Source of the DNA: Nicotiana tabacum
Taxonomy: Eukaryota; Streptophyta; Magnoliopsida; Solanales; Solanaceae
Reading direction: 5' to 3'
DNA: 64,000 nt
Assembly (NCBI RefSeq): GCF_000715075.1
Contig: NC_134096.1
Location: forward strand, 123,634,643-123,698,642
Made by a program: the position numbers and the translations under genes. Positions 22,482 through 32,994 of the stretch are shown piece after piece; the stretch's first letter is position 1, and each line of letters opens with the position of its first letter. The notes beneath the pieces were generated by a model that was not told the origin of the DNA, searched no databases, and worked only from the letters and a program-made list of their open reading frames with translations.

Positions 22482-24611
22482 TATGAGCACCTAATTATTT
22501 ACTATTTTTGAATAGTTCATCATTTTTTAGTATGTAAATATATTTTAAGTTTAGTCTACATATTTTAGCACTTATTTTATCTTTTATAGGTTTTATTTAA
22601 GAAAATTAAAAACCAACAAAAGATTCAAATTTTTAGAGTGTTAATTTTGTTCTAATTTACAAAAAAGCAAAATCACAAATAATATATTTTTCTTTTAATA
22701 TGTAAGCGAGCAATTCTACTTCTTGGAATTTTGTCTTTTCCTAAAAGAAAAATCATTTACGTTAACTCACAGGCACCCACTTTGCATTAGAATTTTTATT
22801 TAATACCTCACCCGCACTATGCCAATTCCAAAAAAGGACTCCACTCATTCCATCTTTCACAGGCACCTTACAGGCTCATATTTTCGTACCAATTTTTATC
22901 CACATCACCTCAGCTAACAAACTTTGATTCCCCAAGAATATTCTCTCACAAATATTCACAGCTAGCTTGTTCTCCAAGATCACTCGTCCTTATCTAACTA
23001 GAGAGCACATGCTAATTAGCAGAAAATGCAATCTCTCTCACGTGATCTCACAAAAACACACTGATTTTCTTGGGCTTCAAACACGCACTTGTACCCATAT
23101 ATAACCTCACTCAGTCACAGAATAGAAAAATCCTAAGAGCAGTCCTAGAATTAAGTGTCGTAGAGCAAAAATTTGATCTCCCTCTTCACGCTTTCTTCGT
23201 CAAAAACCCACATCATAGCAGACCAGTCCCTTGACAATCGGAAGCAGCCATGAAACCATCATGAAACTTACTGAAACAACTCCTTGAAGCCTCCATTAAA
23301 AGTCGATGACCGTTTTCAAATTTTGAGAGGTTATGTTCGAGTTTTCTCTAGCGCGGTCGTGGCCGTTTGGTTGAGTTTAGTTGCCGATTTATCTTAACTA
23401 TCATGTACGTGGCTGGACTATTACTTTAATATTTAATAAAAAGTTTCGATCCTTTAGGTGCAATCCCTTTCTTTCCTTACTGTTACAATTCCTTGCTTAA
23501 CTTCATACTTTTTAAATATATGAACGCTGGTCCTTATGTTGTTGATTTAAGTGTTATTAGCAATTTGATTATTTTGAATGTTTAATGTTTCTTTGCTTAA
23601 TATTGCCTCACTGATTCTCTTGATAAGGAATTTTCACATGAGGTCACAGCAAATGTTATGCATATGCTTGTACATCAAGTCAAAGCGTCTTCTTCGAGCT
23701 TTAGTTTAGATATCCATTCATGGATTTTCTATATTTCATTTTTATGTTAAAAGTCGATTGGGTGATATTTTTGGGGCTGTCAAGTTGATTTTAAGAAAAA
23801 GAATTTGGGCATGTGAAGTTTTAATTTGAGATAATATGCCTAATGGTCGATTTTCGTTTGATCCAGTCCGATAATAGTAACAATGTTGTCAACTTATTAA
23901 GAATGTGTTAAACTCATATGCCATTTCCTCCACAACTCCATATCCATAATTCATGACCTCACAATAATCTCAAAGTAGGAAAAATAATTTATGAATATCG
24001 TAGCTTGCTTTAGGCGCGATTAATAATGAATCATCGTGACTATGGGTACGGTTCCCGTGGTACAGTCATGATACATAATCCTCAATTCGGGTGTGCATTT
24101 TATGTGACCCGACCACAACTTTTAATAATAATAAAAAAGTAACATATTTTAAATTGCGATTGCGTTTCACGTGGCGCAATTCGCAATATGTACAAAAATA
24201 AACGAGTGCGCGGCATCGCGACTTGTTCAAACAAATTTCATAAACACTAAAAGCATTTAATTAATACTACAAGAGGTTTAAAAGGTAAAAATGCACAATA
24301 GGTCTCAAATATGTATTAAATTAGATAATTAGGCCAATTATTAATAGTTCAGCGACCATGCAGAACCACGGAATTCGAGGGTGCCTCACACCTTCTCCCG
24401 GGTTAACAGAATTCCTTACCCGGCCTTCTGTGTTTGCAAACTATAAATAAGAGTCAATTTTCTCGATTTGGGATTTAAAATAAATCGGTGACTTGGGACA
24501 CCATAAATTATTCTAAGTGGCGACTCTTATCAAATAAATAATCCCATATCGAACAATGTCACTTTAATTGGAAAAACTCCCATATACTCTCGACAAAAAA
24601 GAGGTGTGACA
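22482..24611 (+). mobile_element. LTR unit 9, complete with mutated start
   Basis: 2130 bp. CACGTG 23039-23044, TATATAA 23098-23104. Up to about 24240 it matches units 6-8. After that it resembles the older units (GTTCAGCGACCATGC, GGAATTCGAGGGTGCC, as at about 8880), so it looks like a recombinant between two LTR lineages. Confidence 0.86.
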
Positions 24612-24636
24612 GCTCTGGCGACTCTGCTGGGGCAGC
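24612..24636 (+). other. PBS/PPT fusion junction between LTR units 9 and 10
   Basis: 25 bp: GCTC, then TGGCGACTCTGCTGGGG (the PBS form I recall for Ogre elements, reported to use tRNA-Arg), then CAGC and the next LTR. This is the least mutated junction and the best guide to what the short spacer is. Confidence 0.85.
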
Positions 24637-26290
24637 TGTGAGCACCTAATTTTTTAATATATATAAATAGTTCAACATTGTTTAGTATGTAAATATATTT
24701 TAAGTTTAGTCTACATATTTTCGCACTTATTTTATCTTTTATAGGTTTTATTTAAGAAAATTAAAAACTAACAAAAGATTCATATTTTTAGAGTGTTAAT
24801 TAAAAACTAACAAAAGATTAATAAGTAAGCGAGCAACTCTACTTCTTGGAATTTTGTCTTTTCCTAAAAGAAAAATCATTTACGTTAACTCACAGGCACC
24901 CACTTTGCATTAGAATTTTTATTTAATGCCTCACCCGCACTATGCCAATTCCAAAAAGGACTCCACTCATTCCATCTTTCACAAGCACGTTACAGGCACA
25001 TATTTTCGTACCAATTTTTATCCACATCACCTCAGCTAACAAACTTTGATTCCCCAAGAATATTCTCTCACAAAAACTCCCAGGTAGTTTACTCTCCATG
25101 ATCACTCGTCCTTATCTATCTAGAGAGCACATGCTAATTAGCAGAAAATGCAATCTCTCTCACGTGATCTCACAAAAACACACTGATTTTCTTGGGCTTC
25201 AAATACGCACTTGTACCCATATATAACCTCACTCAGTTATAGAATAGAAAAACCATAAGAGCAGTCCTAGAATTGAGCGCCGTAGAGCAAACATTTGATC
25301 TCCCTCTTCACGCTTTCTTTGTCAAAAACCCACACCATAGCAGACAAGTCTCTTGACAACTAGAAGCATCCATGAAACCATCATGAAACTCACCAAAACA
25401 ACTCCTTGAAGCCTCTATTAAAAGTCGACGACCGTTTGCAAATTTTGAGAGGTTCTGTTCGAGTTTTTTCCTGCGCGGTCGTGGTCGTTTGATTAAGTTT
25501 AGTTGCCGATTCGTCTTAACTATTATGTACGTGGCTGGAGTCTTACTTTTAAATTAATAAAAAGCTTCGATCCTTAAGGTGCAATCCCTTTCATTCCTTA
25601 CTTTTTCAATTCCATGGTTAACTTCATACTTTTTAAATATATGAACGCTGACCCTTATGTTGTTGATTTAAGTGTTTTGAGCAAATTGATTATTTTGAAT
25701 GTTTAATGTTTCTTTGCTTAATATTGCCTCATTGATTCTCTTGATAAGGAATTTTTACATGAGGTCACAGCAATTGTTATGCATATGCTTGTACATTAAG
25801 TCAAAGCTTCTTCTTCGAGCTTTAGTTTAGATATCCATTGTTGGATTTTCTGTATTTCATTATTATGTTAAAAGTTGATTGAGTGATATTTTTGGGGCTG
25901 TCAAGTTGATTTTAAGAAAAAGAATTTGGGCATGTGAAGTTTTAATTTGAGATAATATGCCTAATGGTCGATTTTCGTTTGATCCAGTCCGATAATAGTA
26001 ACAATGTTGTCAACTTATTAAGAATGTGTTAAACTCATATGCCATTTCCTCCACAACTCCATATCCATAATTCATGACCTCACAATAATCTCAAAGTAGG
26101 AAAAATAATTCATGAATATCGTAGCTTGCTTTAGGCGCGATTAATAATGAATCATCGTGACTATGAGTACGGTTCCCGTGGCATAGTCATGATACATAAT
26201 CCCCAATTCGGGTGTGCATTTTATGTGGCCCAACTACAACTTCTAATAATAATAAAAAATAAATATGTTGTAAATCGCGGGTGCATTTCA
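24637..26290 (+). mobile_element. LTR unit 10, 3'-truncated
   Basis: It starts TGTGAGCACC and ends abruptly after GGGTGCATTTCAC, where LTR sequence from another family begins. About 480 bp of the 3' end is missing. CACGTG 25161-25166, TATATAA 25220-25226. A deletion of about 70 bp lies near 24800, beside a repeated AAAAACTAACAAAAGATT. Confidence 0.84.
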
Positions 26291-27831
26291 CCTCCAAATC
26301 ACTCGTATCTATTCAAAAATGACTCAATAATATCAAATATTGCTAAAGAAGTCAATTATATTGCATAAATTAAATTTTTCAAATTTTTCTCCAAAAGTCA
26401 AAAAATCGACCCCGGGCCCGCTTGGTCAAAATTCGAGGTTCGGACCAAAATTCATTTACCCATTCACCCCCGAGTCCAAATATATAATTGGATTTGGAAT
26501 CCGACCTCAAATTGAGGTCTAAATCCCCAAATTTCTAAAATTTCTAGTTTCTACCCTAACCCCTAATTCTACCATAAAAACTCTACATTTTAGGTTGATA
26601 ATTCAAGAAATGTAATGGGTAATTGAAAGAAAATAGTTTAGAATCACTTACCAATATTTTGGGGAAGAAAATGACTCTTGAAAATTGCCTCTACCCGTTT
26701 GGTTCTTGAAAAATGTTGAAGAAATGGCTTAAATCCGTGTTTGATTCTGTTTTATGCACTGGGCGACAGTGTGCATCGCGTTCGCGAGGCCACTGTCGCG
26801 TTCGCAAAGGGTATTGGCTGCCAAGCCTTCGCGTTCGTAAGACCCTTCTCGCGTTCGCGATGGTTACTTCCCCCTGGCCTTCGTGTTTGCGATGAAGGAA
26901 CGACCAACCCTCCCCCGGGTGTGCCTAACACTTTGCGTTCGCGAGGAGCTGGTCGCATTCGTGAAGGATAATGCCCCCATCGCTTCGCGTTCGCGACCAA
27001 GCCTTCGCGTTCGCGACCAAGCCTTCGCGTTCGCAAAGAAGAAAACTTCAGCTGCCCAGTTTACTCTTCGCGTTCGCGACAATACATTCGCGAACGCGAA
27101 GAAGGACCTGCCAGAACACCTACTGCAGCAAAATACCAAATTTTCAAAGTCCAAAACATCTTGTGGCCTACCCGAAACCCGTCCGAGCCCTCGGAGCTCC
27201 AAACCAAACATGCACACAAGTCTAAAAATAATATACAAACTTGTTCGCGCGATCAAATCGGCACAATAACACTTAGAACTATGAATTTAGCCCAAATCAA
27301 ATGAAATTCTCAAGAACACTTTAAAATTCATATCTTCTCAACTGGACGTCCGAATCACGTCAAATCAACTCCGTTTCACACAAAATTTTACAAATAAGTC
27401 TTAAATATCATAATGAACCTGCATCGGGCTCCGAAACCAAAATACAGACCCGGCACTAACAATGCCAAACATCAATCAATTCCTAAAAATAATTAATTTT
27501 CAAACATTTAATTTTCATCAAAAATTCATAACTTAGGCTAGGGACCTCCGAATTTGATTCCGGGCATACGCTCAGGTCCCATAATTTGATACGGACCCAC
27601 CAGGACCGTCAAAATATGGATCCGGGCCCGTTTACAAAAAATATTGATCGAAACCAACAAAAATAAACTTTTAAGGCATAAATTCTTATTTTCATCAATT
27701 TTCAACATGAAAGCTTTCCGGAAACATGCCCGGACTATGCACTCAAATCGAGAAGGGTAAAATGAGATTTTTAAGGCTTAAGAGCGCAGATTCGAGTTCT
27801 AAAACATAAGATGACCTTTTGGGTCATCACA
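26291..27831 (-). mobile_element. Element 1 3' LTR, partial
   Basis: It matches about 34306-35840 of the 5' LTR, starting (minus strand) TGTGATGACCCAAAAGGTCA at 27831. About the last 1.3 kb of the LTR is absent, because the sequence joins the Ogre-like LTR array at 26290/26291. A CpG-rich stretch with GCGTTCGCGA motifs occupies about 26765-27105. Overlapping short open frames on both strands there are by-products of base composition. Confidence 0.85.
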
Positions 27832-27843
27832 TTCTCCACCTCT
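27832..27843 (-). other. Element 1 polypurine tract
   Basis: On the minus strand AGAGGTGGAGAA directly precedes the LTR start TGTGATGACC. It overlaps the pol stop codon (27842-27844), which is usual in this lineage. Confidence 0.75.
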
Positions 27844-29458
27844 AAAACAACCATTCGTCCTCGAACGGACATAGAAAAGTACCTGGGCTAGTTAAAAGGT
27901 GGGGATATCTACTCTGCTTATCGGACTCGGACTCCCAAGTAGCTGCCTCAATAGGCTGACCTCTCTACTGCACTCGAACTGATGGGTAACTCTTTGATCT
28001 CAACTGGCAAACTTGTCGGGCTAAAATTGCCACCGGCTCCTCCTCGTAAGTCAAATCCTTGTCCAACTGGACAGAACTGAAATCTAACACATGGGACGGA
28101 TCGCCGTGATACTTTCGAAGCATGGACACATGGAATACCGGATGAAAAATTGCTAAACTAGGTGGCAACGCAAGCCTGTAAGCCACCTCTCCCACTCTCT
28201 CCAGAATCTCAAAAGGTTCGATATACCTAGGGCTCAACTTGCCCTTCTTTCCGAACCTCATTACACCCTTCATGGGTGATACCCGAAGTAACACTCTCTC
28301 TCCGACCATGAATGCAACATCACGAACTCTACGGTCATCATAACTCTTCTGCCTGGACTGAGCTGTGCGAAGTCGATCCTGAATAATCTTGACCTTATCC
28401 AAGGCTTCTTGTACTAAGTCTGTGCCCAACAACCGAGCCTCTCCCGGATCGAACCACCCAACTGGCGACCGGTACCACCTACCATATAATGCCTCATAGG
28501 GAGCCATCTGAATGCTCGACTGGTAGCTGTTGTTGTAGGCGAACTCTGCAAGGGGCAAGAACTGATCCCAAGAACCTCCAAAGTCTATAACACAAGCAAG
28601 GAGCATATCCTCCAAGATCTGAATTGTACGCTCGGACTGCCCGTCCGTCTGAGGATGGAATGCTGTGCTCAACTCAACCCGCGTACCCAACTCACGCTAT
28701 ACTCCCCTCCAAAAGTGCAAGGTAAACTGCGTACCTCGATCAGAAATGATAGACATGGGCACACCGTGAAGACGGACAATCTACCGAATATAAATCTCTG
28801 CTAACCGCTCCGAGGAATAGGTAACTGCCATAGGAATGAAGTACGCTGACTTAGTCAGCCTATCAATAATAACCCACACGACGTCGAACTTCCTCTGAGT
28901 CTGTGGGAGTCCAACAACAAAGTCCATAGTGATACGCTCCCACTTCCACTCAGGAATCTCCATCTGCTGAAGCAAACCACCGGGTCTCTGATGCTCATAT
29001 TTCACCTGCTGACAATTCAAGCACTGAGCCACGTAAGCAACTATATCTTTCTTCATCCTCCTCCACCAATAATGCTGTCGCAAGTCATGATGCATCTTGG
29101 CGGCGCCCGGATGAATAAAATATTGGGAATTGTGGGCCTCCTCAAGAATCAACTCACGAAGTCCATCCACATTAGGCACACAAATATGGACCTGCATCCC
29201 CAAAACTCCGTCATCTCCAACAGTAACCTTCTTGGCACCACCGTGCCGCACTGTGTCTCTAAGGACAAGTATATGAGGATCATCATCCTGCCTATCTCTG
29301 ATGCGCTCAAACAAAGAAGATCGAGTAACTGTACAAGCTAGAACACGGCTGGGCTCAGAAACATCCAATCTCATGAACTGGTTGGCCAAGGCCTGAACAT
29401 CCAATGCAAGCAGTCTCTCACCAACTGGAATATATGCAAGGCTACCCATACTAGCTGA
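27842..29458 (-). pseudogene. Element 1 integrase and chromodomain
   Basis: Segment homologous to chromovirus integrase. It has the N-terminal zinc-binding region ([11 protein letters not shown], then CLNC), a core with [10 protein letters not shown] and a later ISDRG, and the glutamate in TDGQSERTIQ, so the three acidic catalytic residues are still encoded. Downstream are MVGERVLLRVSPMKGVMRFG, a GPY/F-like region and a chromodomain-like end containing RGQPIEAATWESE. The stops I see include TAG after EIYIR (near 28780), TAG before RELGTRVEL (near 28693) and TAG in place of Trp before RGQPIE (near 27964). Integration and targeting by this copy are not possible as it stands. Confidence 0.85.
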
Positions 29459-31280
29459 TTTTCTACTCAAAGCATCGGCCACCACATTGGCCTTCCCGGG
29501 ATGATACAATATGGTGATATCATAGTCTTTCAATAGCTCCAACCACCTTCTCTGCCTCAAATTGAGTTCCTTCTGCTTGAACAAATACTACAAGCTCCGA
29601 TGATCAGTGAATACCTCACATGGCACGCCGTAAAGATAGTGCCTCCAAATCTTAAGCATGTGAACAATGGCTGCCAGCTCTAGATCATGAACAGGGTAAT
29701 TCTTCTCGTTAACCTTCAGTTGCCGCGAAGCATATGCAATAACCTTTCTACCCTGCATCAATACCGCACCCAGACCAATATGGGATGCGTCACAATATAC
29801 TATATAAAATCCTGAACTTGTGGGTAACACCAATACCGGTGCCGTAGTCAAAACAGTCTTGAGCTTCTGAAAGCTCTCTTCACACTCATCTGACTACCTA
29901 AACGGAGCACCCTTCTGGGTCAATCTGGTCAACAGGGCTGCTATGGATGAAAACCCCTCCACAAATCAACAGTAATAGCCCGCCAAACCCAGGAAACTAT
30001 GGATCTCGGTAGCTGATGAGAGTCTAGGCCAGTTCTGAACTGCCTCAATATTCTTAGGATCCACCTGAATACCCTCTACTGATACAACGTGACCCAAGAA
30101 AGCAACTGAACTCAACAAAAACTCGCATTTTGAGAACTTAGCATATAACTGGCTGTCTTTCAGAGTCTGAAGAATGATCCGAAGGTGCTGCTCATGCTCC
30201 TCTCGACTGTGAGAGTAGATCAAGATATCATCAATAAACACAACCACAAAGGAATCCAAGTAGGGTTTGAACACCCGGTTCATAAAATCCATGAATGTTG
30301 TTGGGGCATTTGTCAGCCCAAATGACATCACTAGAAACTCATAATGCCCATACCGAGTCCGAAAAGCTGTCTTAGGAACATCAGATGCCCTAATCCTCAA
30401 CTGATGGTAGCCAGATCTTAAATCAATCTTTGAAAACACCTTGGCACCCTGAAGCTGATCAAATAAATCATTAATCCTCGTCAATGGATACTTGTTCTTG
30501 ATGGTGACTTTGTTCAACTACCAATAATCTATACACATCCTCATCGATCCGTCTTTCTTATTCACAAACAACATAGGTGCACCCCAGGGCGAGACACTGG
30601 GTCTAATGAAGCCCTTGTAAAGAAAATCTTGCAACTGCTCCTTCAATTCTTTCAACTCTGGCGGTGCCATGCGGTATGGAAGAATGGAAATAGGCTGAGT
30701 GCCTAGAGCCAAATCAATGCAGAAATCAACATCCCTGTCGGGTGGTATCCCCTGCAGGTCTGCAGGAAACACCTCTGGAAACTCACGAACAACTGGCACT
30801 AAATCCATAGAAGGAACCTCCGCACTAGAATCGCAGATATAAGCCAAATAAGCTAGACACCCCTTCTCAACCATATGCCGAGCCTTCACATAAGAGATAA
30901 CCCTGCTGGTAGAATGGCCAAGATTCCCTCTCCACTCTAATTGAGGAAACCCCTGTAAGGCTAAGATCACTGTCTTTGCATGACAATCTAATATAGCATG
31001 ATAAGGTGACAGCCAATCCATACCCAGTATGACATCAAAATCAACCATGTCAAGAAGTAGAAGATCTACACGACTCTCAAGACTCCCAATGGTGACCACA
31101 CACGAACGATAAACACGATCTACAACAATAACATCTCCCACTGGTGTGGACACATACACAGGAGCACTCAAAGAATCACGGGGCACAACCAAATAGGAAG
31201 CAAAATAGGATGACACATAGGAATAAGTAGATTCCGGATTAAATAGAACTGAAGCATCTCTACAGCAAACTGAAACAGTA
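29459..31280 (-). pseudogene. Element 1 protease, reverse transcriptase and RNase H
   Basis: The protease region is recognisable by STYSYVSSYF, but its active-site triad reads N-P-E (31235-31243) where sister copies in this window keep FDPGSTYS (59125-59150). RT begins near [15 protein letters not shown] (about 30690) and has [21 protein letters not shown] and the catalytic FIDDILIYS (30227-30238 encode FIDD). RNase H has [15 protein letters not shown] and [10 protein letters not shown]. Stops interrupt at 30515-30517 (after IDYW), near 29963 (after AGYYC) and near 29585 (after DHRSL). All three fit single C-to-T changes in the coding strand. The segment is inactive. Confidence 0.88.
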
Positions 31281-32792
31281 CCTGGGATGGCCTCTAACTG
31301 GCTGGTCTCCACCTCTAACGGCCTGACCTCCACCTCTAATAGTCTAGCCTCTACCTCTGGCTGCCAGACCCCTGTCTCTGGCTGGCTGAGCAGGTGGTGC
31401 AGCAACTGGTGCCGGAACCATGGCATGAGAACTCTGATGCTGTGAGCTGCCCGTTGCCCTAGGGAAAAATCTAGCAATGTGTCTCGGATCACCATAAGTA
31501 TAAGATAACCTCGGCTTCTATGACTGCTGACCCTGAAACTAACCTTGTCGACCTGAATAACCACCCTGCTAACTCTGGAGTGGAGGTGCACTAATAGGAG
31601 TTGGTGGTGTACTGTAGTCTAGCTGGTCGGAATAATGCATCTGAGGGCCACGACCACCTGAGGCATCGTGGGATGCCTGGAGCACTGAATGAAACGGCCT
31701 AGAAGGATGGCCTCTACCAAAAGTACTCCTGCCTCTAGACGAGGCACTGCTGAACTCACTGGAATGACGAGGTCGCTTGTCAGACCCCTGACTTCCCTGA
31801 GTAAGAACCATTTTGACTCGTCTAGCGACATTAGCAGCCGCCTGAAAATAAATCTCACTCCCAGTCTCCTTAGCCATCTGCAATCTGATAGGCTGAGCAA
31901 CTCCATCAATAAAACTCCTCACCCTCTCTCACTCGGTGGGAAGCAGAAGAATAGCATGACGGGCCAAATCCACAAAACGGGTCTCATACTGAGTAACAGT
32001 CATACTGCCCTGCTGGAGATGCTCAAACTGACAGTGACGCTCCTCTCTCAATATGATAGGAAGAAACTTCTCTATGAAGAGCTGAGAGAACTGGTCCCAA
32101 GTAAGAGCAGACGACCCAGCTGGTCTGGTCAACAAGTAATCTCTCCACCATTTCTTGGCGGAACCAGTCATCTAAAATGCAGCAAAATTGACCCCATTAG
32201 TCTCCACTATACCCATGTTTCGTAAGACCTCGTGACAGCTGTCAAGATACTCCTGGGGATCCTATGAAGGAGAACCACTGAAGTGAACAGGAAAGTGCTT
32301 GATAAACCTGTCCAATCTCCAGAAAGACTCAGAAAACATAGCTGGCCCATCTCCGACCTATGCCGCAATAATCGGCTGAACTAATCCGACTGGCTGAGCT
32401 GTTGGAGCCTGATATTGGGGAGCTATCTGCTCCGGAGCAGGAGTGGTGGGAGTCTGGGCTCCTCCTCCAGCCTGAGAGACTGCTGGTGCCATGGGAAATG
32501 CGCCAGTCTAGGCCACACTATCCATATGGCCCACCAAACGGACCAAAGCTTCCTGAAGTACTGGGGTGGCAATGAACCCCTCCAGAACCTGAGCTGGTCT
32601 GGTAGGAACAGTCTGGGCTGGAACCTCCTCGTCAAGCTCTATTTGAGGCTCCACTACTGGGACTCTTGCTCGGGCTCTAGGCTGAGCCTTGCCCCTGCCT
32701 CGGCCCCTGCCTCGACCTCTATCCTACGTAGAAGCTGCCACTGGAGGCTTTGGCTGCTGCTCAGCTGAGGAAGCGGTACGTTTTCTCGCCAT
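31281..32792 (-). pseudogene. Element 1 gag (capsid) pseudogene
   Basis: The start codon is ATG at 32790-32792, followed by MARKRTASS and, after 22 residues, a TAG. The retrotransposon gag domain is visible around 31929-32171 (WWRDYLL, FIEKFLP, MTVTQYETRFVDLARHA) and continues into 31569-31922. A glycine/arginine-rich tail follows. The zinc-knuckle region near 31490 has lost its cysteines (SYTYGDPRHIARFF instead of a CX2CX4HX4C pattern). Several TAG codons stand where a CAG is expected. The reading frame changes before the protease. Confidence 0.82.
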
Positions 32793-32980
32793 CTACGAGA
32801 GAATAAGAGTAGAAGAGTTCAATCAGTATTGAGAAAGCAAAATCGCACGACAGAGAAGAATAGAAGTGAAACTTGTTCCTAAACTTCATAGCCTCTAGAA
32901 GATAAGCACAGACATCTCCGTACCGATCCTCCAGACTCTACTAAGCTTGCTCGTGAATCGTGAAACCTAGGCAACCTAGT

Positions 32981-32992
32981 GCTCTGATACCA
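32981..32992 (-). other. Element 1 primer-binding site (tRNA-Met type)
   Basis: Minus strand TGGTATCAGAGC, the standard plant initiator tRNA-Met complement, lies 2 bp after the LTR end GTGACA (32995). In the family it primes minus-strand DNA synthesis. The site is intact. Confidence 0.88.
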
Positions 32993-32994
32993 AC

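Larger units (their letters stand above)
2011..26290 (+). repeat. Tandem array of Ogre-like LTRs (about 2155-bp unit)
   Basis: Ten head-to-tail LTR units and one 3' fragment occupy 24 kb on one strand. Consecutive LTRs end in GGAGGTGTGACA and restart at TGTGAGCACC after only 24-25 bp. The intervening sequence matches an Ogre-type PBS joined to the last bases of the PPT. The repeat period is 2155-2156 bp in the regular part (16015-24636). The order is irregular on the left (an internal duplication, a retained 970-bp internal segment and an 855-bp foreign insert) and regular on the right. The array stops at 26290 against another retroelement. Confidence 0.85.

Noticed and set aside
2011..26290. 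Centromeric satellite
   Set aside because: Tandem arrays of retroelement origin occur at some plant centromeres, but nothing in the sequence alone shows this. It would need CENH3 ChIP or FISH.
26741..27269. Several long overlapping frames on both strands (also 34699-35276)
   Set aside because: They coincide with CpG-rich GCGTTCGCGA repeats, which contain few stop codons in any frame. They lie inside LTRs and are duplicated with them.
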